A stretch of DNA of 5,436 bases, taken from Candidatus Helarchaeota archaeon. Lineage in GTDB: Archaea; Asgardarchaeota; Lokiarchaeia; Helarchaeales; HEL-GB-A. This document shows, piece by piece, positions 1 to 5,436 of this stretch. The notes beneath the pieces are model-generated. The model ran no database searches. It was not told where the DNA came from and worked only from the letters and a program-made list of their open reading frames with translations. The stretch spans positions 1 through 5,436 of the forward strand of contig JAEOSY010000260.1 of the NCBI GenBank assembly GCA_016840125.1, in the 5' to 3' direction. The stretch's first letter is position 1; the number at the start of each line of letters is the position of its first letter. Position numbers and translations under genes: made by a program.

Positions 1-381
1 ATACTAAATTATAGTCTGATGCGCGGAAAATTACGGAGCTTCGATCGCGCCTAAAGAATTTGCAGATTAGCCAGGACGAATATACACTTTTTTGAGCCTT
101 AATTTATTTTGGACTACGTGCCTTAGGTTGAAATTTGGGAGGGCTGAAAATTTGTTAGCTGTGATTACGCAATGTGAAATTTTGGGATTTTGTAGATTGG
201 GTTAATCAAGCTGAAATTTATCTGAATCAAAACTTGGGATATCAAGGCAGAAAACCAAATATCAGTCGATAGTGATTCATTGAAAATAACACAACTTTTG
301 CAATTTTGCAGATACGATCTGTATATCACAAAACAAAAATCCCACCTCCCAATTAGAAATGGGGTCTTAATTTTAGTGCAT

Positions 382-403
382 GGTAACCTCCATCGGGTTA
401 TCC
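382..403. other. Imperfect hairpin
   Basis: GGTAACC (382-388) pairs with GGTTATCC (396-403) through seven base pairs with one bulged T and a 7-base loop. No T-run follows, so it is not a standard terminator on either strand. It may be part of a structured RNA or a remnant of a mobile element. Confidence 0.35.
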
Positions 404-782
404 GTCGGCTTTATTCGATATTTGCTACATCCAAATGATGCGTATCTTCTAATATCAGGTTTGGCGATAATGGGTCAGATAAAATTGACCTTATATAAGA
501 CTATAAGCGTTGCCTGATTTTTCCAGCGAATCTGTTATTATCTTGTATTTTTTTTAATTTTCTTTGATTTTCTGCCATAATCACCGATTGGAAAACGCCA
601 AATATTAAATGATGTGCGATGAGGGGCAACTAAAAGGGATTATGGTGATAAATTTAAATTTGCCAGACAGCTAACTTGAGACACTTTTGGGATCTACCAA
701 TCTTAAAATTGAACCGAAAATCTTTGAATTTTAGGTGAGTCTTAGAAAGCTTAAATCTGATAAAAAACCTTATGTAAACTTT

Positions 783-821
783 CGGGCTTAACTGTCATGC
801 CCGTTATAGCTGATTATGGGC
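783..821. other. Two mutually exclusive stems sharing one arm
   Basis: CGGGC (783-787) pairs perfectly with GCCCG (799-803) over an 11-base loop. The same GCCCGTTAT (799-807) can instead pair with ATTATGGGC (813-821), nine positions with one mismatch and one G-T in the plus-strand RNA. Competing stems are the geometry of an attenuator, but no gene follows on the plus strand. On the minus strand the site lies about 230 bp past the helicase stop, with a T-run near 772-767 too distant for a textbook terminator. Confidence 0.35.
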
Positions 822-1021
822 GGTTATTGAGGATTACCTTATTCTGTCACTGTGCCCTGCCGACACGGGGATTTTCAGTTCTAATCGTTGTTAATTCAGA
901 GTAAAAACAGTGATACTGAGTGAAATTGATATTTAAAATGTTTTCAAATAGTTTAATAATTTTTTGTAATAGAATTAAACCCAATGAAAAGCTGTTAAAT
1001 ACAGAGATATTTATTACAGTT

Positions 1022-1042
1022 TGTTGACCAAGTGTTGACCAA
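1022..1042. repeat. 10-bp direct repeat TGTTGACCAA, two copies
   Basis: TGTTGACCAA occurs at 1022-1031 and 1033-1042, an 11-bp period close to one helical turn, only 12 bp beyond the helicase stop codon. Such pairs can be protein-binding sites (recombinase arm sites, iterons, regulator half-sites) or remnants of slippage. No integrase gene is in the window, so the role is open. Confidence 0.6.
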
Positions 1043-1054
1043 TTTAAATGAAAT

Positions 1055-4000
1055 TTATTTTATTTTCCACTCAAATCCAATACTTTTCATAGCATTGATG
1101 CGGTCCTCTGATAACTTGCCCTTTCTATATTCATTTCGTTGGCGCGCCACCCAGCTTCCGAGTTTAAAGCCGTCAGAGGCAATGAATTTAGCAGGTACTT
1201 TTGCATGACCTTCACGGTCTGCATATTCTTTAAGGCGACTGTAGCCTTTAGTCCATTTGTCCTCAATTGGATTCCAGCTCCAACCAGGTACCCTTTCTAA
1301 CGCTATGATGCGATCTTTTGACAACTTCCCATTCCTATATTCTTTTCGTCGGTTAATCACCCAACTTCCGAGTCTAAAACCATCAGAGGTGGTATACCTT
1401 CTGGCCACTCTTGCATGACCCTCGCGGTCCGCATAATCTTTAAGGCTCTCGTACCCTTGAATCCATTTGTCCTTTATTATATCCCAACTCCAACCTTCCA
1501 GTTCTTCTAACGCCTTGATGCGACCCTCTGATAACTTGCCCATTCTATATTCTTTTCGTTGCACAGCAGCCCAAGAACCAAGTTTAAAAACATCTGAGGT
1601 GATGAAGTCAGCAGGAACTTTTGAATCACCTTCTCGATCTGCAAATTCTTTAAGGCGCTTATACCCTTCAGGCCACTTAGCCTTGACTGGAGCCCAACTC
1701 CAACTAGGCATTTCTTCTAACGCCATGATTCTATCTTTTGATAACGCATTTTTCTTGTAGTTATACCGTTGTGTGTTTACCCAAGTTCCGAGTGTAAAGC
1801 CATCAGAACTTATATATTCAGCATGTACTTTTGCATGGCCTTCGCTATCTACATATTCTTTAAGGCACTCATATCCTTTAGTCCACTTATCCTCAATTGG
1901 ATCCCAGCTCCAACCAGGCATTGCTTCTAACGCCCTGATGCGGTCCTCTGATAACTTGTCCAGCTTATATTTATTTCGTCTATTCTGTGCCCAAATTCCA
2001 AGTCTGAAATCATCAGAGGTAATGAACCCTTTTGGCACTCTTGCATGGCCTTCACGTTTTACAAATTCTTTAAGGTATTCATACCCTTCAATCCACCATT
2101 CATCGATTGTTTCCCACGTCCAACCTGAAACCTTTTCCAAGGCCCTAATGTGATCCTCTGACAACTTGCCTTTCTTATATCTATTTCGGCGGTTACCTAC
2201 CCAATTTCCAAGTCTAAAACCATCTGAAGTAATATAACGGTTGAGTATTTTTGCATGACCTTCACGGTCTGCATATTCTTTAAGGCGCTCATACCCTGCA
2301 ACCCATTGGTCTTCGATTGGATCCCAACTCCAGCCACTCACCTCTTCTAACGCCCTGATACGATCTTTTGATAACTTGCCCTTACTATATTCATTTCGTC
2401 TGTTTTGGATCCAACTTCCGAGTCTAAAGCCATCAGATGTGATAAAACGATTGGGTACTTTTGCATGACCTTCACGGTCTGAATATTCTTTAAGGTTCTC
2501 ATACCCTTCAGTCCATTGGCTCTCGATTATATCCCAAGTCCACCCAGGCATTTCTTCTAACGCCCTGATGCGATCTTTTGATAACTCATTTTGCTTATAA
2601 CAATAACGTTGGGTACCCACCCAACGTCCGAGTCTAAGTCCACCAGAGGTGATAAAAGAAAGGGGTACTTTTGCGTGGCCTTCACGTTCTACATATTCGC
2701 ACAAATGTTGGAACATAACCTCCCAGGCCGACAATCTTTCCGAAATTTCTTCAAAAACCTCTAATATATCTTTTGTTTCATCTGTTATACGAATTTCTGG
2801 AGCACATTCTTCCAAACCAAAATCAGCTCGCTTATTTAGCTCCGCCTCCCTCGCTTCTCTCAAATTCTCAAGAAAGTCATTGGCCCTTATGCTCTGAAAA
2901 TTATTTACCAAATCAAAAATTATGGGTGCATTTTTAACATTGACCGCTATACAACGACCAATTTGCTGGAAAAAAATTCTGGGACTTTCTGTGGGACGCA
3001 ATAAAATCACGGCACCTACGTCAGAAATATGCAATCCTTCATTAAGCATATCTATTGCAAAAAGCAGATGAGTCGTGTCCTTTGATTTTGCATCTTTAAA
3101 TTCCTCAAGATTCTGGTCACTCTCAGGATCAGCACTCAAAACTCTATATATCTTGCGCCATCTATGGGTTCCTGCCTTCTGAAACCACCTCTGCACCTCA
3201 ACTTCCATTTGATCAAGGTGCTCCTGATCTTTGCAAAAAATAATAAATTTATTTATTTCACGCTTGAGATGCTTTTTAAAAATTTGTGGTACACCAGATG
3301 TTTTTTCCCAGTTCAGCTTAATTTGATTAATTTCTGCGGCTATCTCCTTTTTTTCAATATCTGATTTTTTGCTCTTTGCCAGAATTTCCATCATTTCATC
3401 AATTTCTTCTTCGAGTGTGTAAAGAGCAGCCACATAGGTTGGAGCTGGGAGTATTTTTCTTACAATGGCTTCAGCCAATGGCAATTCTTCGGCAACCACA
3501 TTATCGAATAATTCATCTCTCATATCTCTATAAGCGTCTAAGTATCGAATTGGAGTGGCAGTCGTTCCGAAAACATAGGAATCTGGATGAGCATCCAATA
3601 TCCTTTGAACTCCAGCGCCCCAAATCTCAGCACCACACCTGTGAAACTCATCAAGGACGATTAAATTTGCATTCAAATCTTTAATTTCTTTATCTGTGAG
3701 ATTGGCTCCTTTGGCATAGGTCATAAAGTTTGTTGAATCTGAAGCCCATGGCACCTTGGACCTCTGTTGTTCAAGGATATAATTGGAAGGAGCCATGACT
3801 AACTTTATTCTATCCAGATGGTCAGCCATGACCTTTGCTATAAGATAGCTTTTACCTGTCCCTGTGGCTTGGACAACTGCGACATAATTGCTTTCCTGCC
3901 ACAGTTCCTTGCATCTTTCATAGGTAAGTTTGTTGTGTGCGTATAATTCTATTTCTGGCTCAGTTATGCGATCTGGATCATATCCTTTGATGAGGCCAGC

Positions 4001-4426
4001 AACATAGTCCCAGCCATAAAGAAGCATATTAAATTCGCTGAGTTTCTCCGCATCTTCTACGAAACCATTTACAGAAACCAAATTAAATTGCTGGCAATTA
4101 TATTTGGGTGCTGCTTGCTCCTCAAATTTCACAAGCTCTATTTTTGTTTGATCAAAGGTGAGCGGAATAGCATGATTTTTAGCCTGCGTTATGAGGGAAA
4201 CTCGTGAAGGCGTCTTTGGATGATAAAGCAAAATATCAGCGCCTCGATCACCACGACCGCCTTTTATTTCAGCAAGCCAACCGTTACCTCTATAAAGCTC
4301 TGCTAAGTACCATTCAAAAACATCACCTTTTTCTGTTTTGGGAAGATCGTCGAGGAATGATTTAATACCCTCGCTGTCTTTTTGCTGGGTGATTTGAAAA
4401 AGCCTATCTTTATAATTGGGATTCAT
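1055..4426 (-). CDS. Mrr-like nuclease / SF2 DExH helicase with eight HA repeats
   Basis: Predicted ATP-dependent DNA-processing enzyme of 1123 residues, probably cytoplasmic and defence-related. Residues about 30-145 form an Mrr-type PD-(D/E)xK fold: E38 in GDVFEW, D64 in RGADILL, Q81 and K83 in QAK. The helicase core follows: motif I GTGKS (189-193), Ia near MAPSN (211-215), II DEFH (259-262), III GTTATP (287-292), IV near KFIIFC (393-398), V DMLNEGLHI (459-467) and VI QQIGR (487-491). A charged, probably coiled-coil insert lies at about 338-390. Residues 571-1123 are eight helicase-associated repeats. Motif VI reads QQIGRCIA, so the last arginine of the canonical QxxGRxxR is absent. ATG 4424-4426 is the only usable start: the frame is closed by a stop ten codons upstream with no other start codon between. 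No Shine-Dalgarno sequence is visible. The gene is transcribed away from the divergent membrane-protein gene. The domain calls are secure. A role in phage or plasmid restriction is inferred from architecture. A housekeeping helicase is less likely because of the nuclease domain. Confidence 0.93.
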   Translation of the reverse strand: MNPNYKDRLFQITQQKDSEGIKSFLDDLPKTEKGDVFEWYLAELYRGNGWLAEIKGGRGDRGADILLYHPKTPSRVSLITQAKNHAIPLTFDQTKIELVKFEEQAAPKYNCQQFNLVSVNGFVEDAEKLSEFNMLLYGWDYVAGLIKGYDPDRITEPEIELYAHNKLTYERCKELWQESNYVAVVQATGTGKSYLIAKVMADHLDRIKLVMAPSNYILEQQRSKVPWASDSTNFMTYAKGANLTDKEIKDLNANLIVLDEFHRCGAEIWGAGVQRILDAHPDSYVFGTTATPIRYLDAYRDMRDELFDNVVAEELPLAEAIVRKILPAPTYVAALYTLEEEIDEMMEILAKSKKSDIEKKEIAAEINQIKLNWEKTSGVPQIFKKHLKREINKFIIFCKDQEHLDQMEVEVQRWFQKAGTHRWRKIYRVLSADPESDQNLEEFKDAKSKDTTHLLFAIDMLNEGLHISDVGAVILLRPTESPRIFFQQIGRCIAVNVKNAPIIFDLVNNFQSIRANDFLENLREAREAELNKRADFGLEECAPEIRITDETKDILEVFEEISERLSAWEVMFQHLCEYVEREGHAKVPLSFITSGGLRLGRWVGTQRYCYKQNELSKDRIRALEEMPGWTWDIIESQWTEGYENLKEYSDREGHAKVPNRFITSDGFRLGSWIQNRRNEYSKGKLSKDRIRALEEVSGWSWDPIEDQWVAGYERLKEYADREGHAKILNRYITSDGFRLGNWVGNRRNRYKKGKLSEDHIRALEKVSGWTWETIDEWWIEGYEYLKEFVKREGHARVPKGFITSDDFRLGIWAQNRRNKYKLDKLSEDRIRALEAMPGWSWDPIEDKWTKGYECLKEYVDSEGHAKVHAEYISSDGFTLGTWVNTQRYNYKKNALSKDRIMALEEMPSWSWAPVKAKWPEGYKRLKEFADREGDSKVPADFITSDVFKLGSWAAVQRKEYRMGKLSEGRIKALEELEGWSWDIIKDKWIQGYESLKDYADREGHARVARRYTTSDGFRLGSWVINRRKEYRNGKLSKDRIIALERVPGWSWNPIEDKWTKGYSRLKEYADREGHAKVPAKFIASDGFKLGSWVARQRNEYRKGKLSEDRINAMKSIGFEWKIK
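1058..2716 (-). repeat. Array of eight 210-bp repeats encoding HA domains
   Basis: In-frame tandem repeats inside the helicase gene. Units begin at residues 571, 641, 711, 781, 851, 921, 991 and 1061, exactly 70 residues apart with no indel until the last. DNA spans are 2507-2716, 2297-2506, 2087-2296, 1877-2086, 1667-1876, 1457-1666, 1247-1456 and 1058-1246. The consensus runs GYxxLKEYADREGHAKVP, then F/Y-ITSDGFRLGSW, then R/Q-RxxYxxGKLSxDRIxALE, then PGWSWDPIEDKW. Glu12, Gly13, Leu29-Gly30, Trp32, Arg37, Tyr40 and Leu45-Ser46 are invariant. The first unit is the most diverged at its start (MF for GY, and SGG for SDG), but the tryptophan that precedes each unit is present as W568. Unit 6 has GDSK for GHAK. 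The last unit ends in GFEWK, the more usual HA-domain ending. The family's function is unproven; nucleic-acid binding is commonly assumed. Confidence 0.95.
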
Positions 4427-4471
4427 GGTGAGATGGCTTAGATAACGCGATTGGAGTTAGAATTTCAGATT

Positions 4472-4500
4472 ATTTTAAAGAATAGAATTTAACATGTCAA
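4472..4500 (-). promoter_or_regulatory. Sigma70-type promoter of the nuclease-helicase gene
   Basis: Reading leftward, a perfect -35 box TTGACA (4500-4495) is followed by a 17-bp spacer and a -10 box TAAAAT (4477-4472, five of six consensus bases). Transcription would start near 4465, giving a leader of about 38 bases before the ATG at 4426. Boxes and spacing are near ideal, so strong transcription is expected unless repressed. The leader has no purine-rich ribosome binding site, so translation start is probably weak or independent of Shine-Dalgarno pairing. Confidence 0.75.
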
Positions 4501-4597
4501 AAGAAATGGTCTTGAGTCTCCAAAACCCTTCAACTTATGTAAAAAATCCCTCAGATCGTCACACAGCCCTTCATCCTGTCAACCAGACGGATTCTTC

Positions 4598-4626
4598 TTG
4601 ATTCGTGGGTGATTATTAATTAAAAG
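4598..4626 (+). promoter_or_regulatory. Candidate promoter of the small membrane-protein gene
   Basis: TTGATT (4598-4603) and TAAAAG (4621-4626) are 17 bp apart, each matching four of six consensus bases. A start near 4633 would leave a short leader containing the GAGG ribosome binding site. The region is AT-rich and includes the palindrome TTAATTAA at 4616-4623, so chance matches are easy. The call rests mainly on spacing and position. Confidence 0.3.
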
Positions 4627-4636
4627 AACTCTATAT

Positions 4637-4640
4637 GAGG
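4637..4640 (+). promoter_or_regulatory. Ribosome binding site GAGG
   Basis: GAGG ends ten bases before the ATG at 4651, slightly longer than optimal spacing. It supports this ATG as the start; another ATG at 4655 is out of frame. The divergent helicase gene has no such site. Confidence 0.55.
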
Positions 4641-4650
4641 CGTAAACAGT

Positions 4651-5142
4651 ATGGATGAATCAAAAAGTAAAATATTCAGGGAGTGGGTAGTTCCAATATT
4701 CAGGGAGTGGATAGTTCCGCTCGTAACTGTGGCTGCAATATTTGTGGCAATACGTTCATGCATCATCTCACAAGAAGCTTCAAACAGTTCAAAGACATTC
4801 GGCGAAATTAACGCAGAAGTGCAGTGGAGTAACCTTCTTAAGTCATACCATGATATTAATGAGGAAATAAAAGAATGGGAACAAGGGCAAAAATTTGAAA
4901 AGGTTGATGTGGTTGTTAAATCCTATGATGAGATGGAGAAGGCTCTAAAGCGTATTGAAGCACCACAAAGAATTAAGCGTCTCTATATAAGAAGATTTGA
5001 AAGCTACCAAAGTTTAGAGAATGTGGCAAAACTTTATGAACCTGTTAAAGAGAGACTGAGACGTATTGATTTTACTCTTCCTGCCCCCCCTCGATTACCT
5101 AAGCCCACAATTCAAGGGGTATCTATTGGTGGCGGGTCTTGA
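4651..5142 (+). CDS. Single-pass membrane protein of unknown function
   Basis: A 163-residue protein that I do not recognise. Residues about 20-40 (WIVPLVTVAAIFVAIRSCII) form one hydrophobic membrane segment. There is no convincing signal-peptidase site, so it looks like a membrane anchor. Residues 50-140 are highly charged and probably helical, with possible coiled-coil character. The tail is proline-rich (143-152, PAPPRLPKP pattern) and ends in GVSIGGGS. Residues 8-15 and 16-23 (IFREWVVP, IFREWIVP) are a duplication, so the unduplicated ancestor would be about 155 residues. A GAGG site supports the start. The gene diverges from the nuclease-helicase gene with 224 bp between the two start codons. 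That arrangement permits shared control but does not prove a joint function. Candidate roles are a membrane partner of the helicase or an unrelated accessory protein. Codon pattern and promoter support a real gene. Confidence 0.7.
   Translation: MDESKSKIFREWVVPIFREWIVPLVTVAAIFVAIRSCIISQEASNSSKTFGEINAEVQWSNLLKSYHDINEEIKEWEQGQKFEKVDVVVKSYDEMEKALKRIEAPQRIKRLYIRRFESYQSLENVAKLYEPVKERLRRIDFTLPAPPRLPKPTIQGVSIGGGS
4671..4718 (+). repeat. 24-bp tandem duplication inside the membrane-protein gene
   Basis: Copies at 4671-4694 and 4695-4718 agree at 23 of 24 bases. Each begins AATATTCAGGGAGTGG. The unit is a multiple of three, so the frame is kept and the octapeptide IFREW-V/I-VP is doubled just before the membrane segment. 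Such near-perfect adjacent copies usually come from slipped-strand replication and indicate a recent event. Confidence 0.93.
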
Positions 5143-5325
5143 AACTGCGCCTAAAACCAAAAGGGCAGACTCCTCCACCTTACAAAAACAAAAAAAGCAG
5201 AACCATTGCTGGCGCTACCTTTGTCAATTGGGATCAGGTTTTTAGTGGTGGCTGCAAATGGGAAATTGCAGATATGCGAATATATCACAACTTTTCGGAT
5301 GGGTTCAAAAGTGTGGATATGTTGG
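5143..5325. other. Non-coding stretch between membrane gene and inverted repeat
   Basis: No convincing gene. Short open frames on both strands overlap one another here and run into or through the inverted-repeat arm, as expected of non-coding DNA. No terminator hairpin with a T-run is visible after the membrane-protein gene; the only candidate (GCGCC at 5147-5151 against GGGC at 5162-5165) pairs poorly. An A-rich run lies near 5182-5197. The stretch may belong to the same mobile or dispersed repeat as the arms at 5326-5433. Confidence 0.4.
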
Positions 5326-5433
5326 GAGACTGTCGAAAAACCCAAAATCGGTGATTCTGTGGCTTCTAAGTACTTGATATTATTATAAGCGAAATTAGGA
5401 AAATTGCTGAAACAGGACTTTTTCGACAGTCTC
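5326..5433. mobile_element. Candidate miniature inverted-repeat element
   Basis: GAGACTGTCGAAAAA (5326-5340) is repeated as its exact reverse complement at 5419-5433, enclosing 78 bp without a gene. The trinucleotide TGG stands directly outside both arms (5323-5325 and 5434-5436), which could be a 3-bp target duplication, although the window stops there. The arms are too far apart for a normal terminator hairpin and look like insertion-sequence ends. Alternatives are one end of a larger element continuing right, or a repeat left by a lost insertion sequence. Confidence 0.55.
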
Positions 5434-5436
5434 TGG

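Larger units (their letters stand above)
1..1054. other. Intergenic kilobase without a convincing gene
   Basis: No frame here has a good start, ribosome binding site and length, and I see no tRNA or rRNA. Forward open stretches without proper starts follow each other in three frames: 71-202 (44 codons), 165-269 (35 codons) and 226-435 (70 codons, first possible start a TTG at 280). They could be a decayed gene or chance in AT-rich DNA. Small inverted repeats are present: CAGAT/ATCTG at 309-321, GGTAACC/GGTTATCC at 382-403, GGTCA/TGACC at 473-490, and the overlapping pair at 783-821. No strong terminator for the helicase gene is visible near its stop. Confidence 0.5.

Noticed and set aside
338..370. 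Terminator-like hairpin around the CCCACCTCCC and GGGG tracts
   Set aside because: The best stem on the minus strand is only about four contiguous pairs with a mismatch, and the T-run does not follow it directly.
485..508. Promoter from TTGACC to TATAAG
   Set aside because: The spacing is only about 11 bp and no gene follows on that strand.
1467..2153. Plus-strand open frames of 97 and 126 codons opposite the HA array (1467-1760 and 1773-2153)
   Set aside because: They are antisense to strongly conserved repeats; the 210-bp periodicity keeps the same opposite frame open repeatedly. Neither has a recognisable domain.
1058..2716. CRISPR-like array because of regular repeats
   Set aside because: The 210-bp period is entirely coding, with 70-residue protein repeats and no short repeat-spacer structure.
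2649..3684. Plus-strand open frames opposite the helicase core (2649-2897, 3164-3364, 3376-3684)
   Set aside because: The opposite strand carries clear helicase motifs through this whole stretch, so these are shadows.
5139..5354. 71-codon plus-strand frame starting at TTG that overlaps the membrane gene's stop by 4 bases
   Set aside because: The overlap suggests translational coupling, but the start is TTG, the frame runs through the inverted-repeat arm, two other frames are equally open in the same stretch, and no domain is visible.
5151..5388. Small frames on the minus strand (5151-5345) and plus strand (5206-5388)
   Set aside because: Mutually overlapping, no convincing ribosome sites, and they cross the left arm of the inverted repeat; probably non-coding repeat DNA.
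5326..5433. Transcription terminator for the plus-strand gene
   Set aside because: The arms are separated by 78 bases and the stem is not followed by the usual compact hairpin plus T-run; a transposon-like end explains it better.

Overview
The window is AT-rich bacterial DNA dominated by one large gene. The lineage cannot be fixed from the sequence. The base composition, the sigma70-type promoter and the short inverted-repeat element at the right edge would suit a Gram-negative environmental bacterium such as a Desulfobacterota member, but this is a weak guess. The layout (a large nuclease-helicase, a divergent small membrane protein, flanking non-coding and repeat DNA, no housekeeping gene) suggests an accessory or defence-island region.

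Layout: (1) 1-1054 is a kilobase with no convincing gene. It holds a few small hairpins, open frames without starts, and a 10-bp direct repeat lying just past the big gene's stop codon. (2) 1055-4426 on the minus strand encodes a 1123-residue protein: an N-terminal Mrr-like nuclease domain, an SF2 DExH helicase core, and a C-terminal array of eight helicase-associated (HA) repeats in exact 70-residue (210-bp) register. (3) 4427-4650 is a divergent promoter region with a very good sigma70-type promoter (TTGACA, 17 bp, TAAAAT) reading into the helicase gene and a weaker candidate reading the other way. (4) 4651-5142 on the plus strand encodes an unrecognised 163-residue protein with one membrane segment near its N-terminus, a charged helical region and a Pro/Gly-rich tail. 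Its N-terminus carries an in-frame 24-bp tandem duplication. (5) 5143-5436 has no credible gene and ends in a 15-bp perfect inverted repeat bounding about 108 bp, which looks like a miniature transposable element or an insertion-sequence end.

How the parts might work together: the large protein combines a DNA-cleaving fold with an ATP-driven translocase, as restriction-type defence proteins do, and the HA array could act as a long modular nucleic-acid-binding tail. The divergent membrane protein could be an envelope-located partner, but only proximity links the two. The most unusual feature is the HA array: its near-identical repeats, exact register, concentrated variable positions and alternating residue pattern suggest recent amplification and possibly modular recognition.
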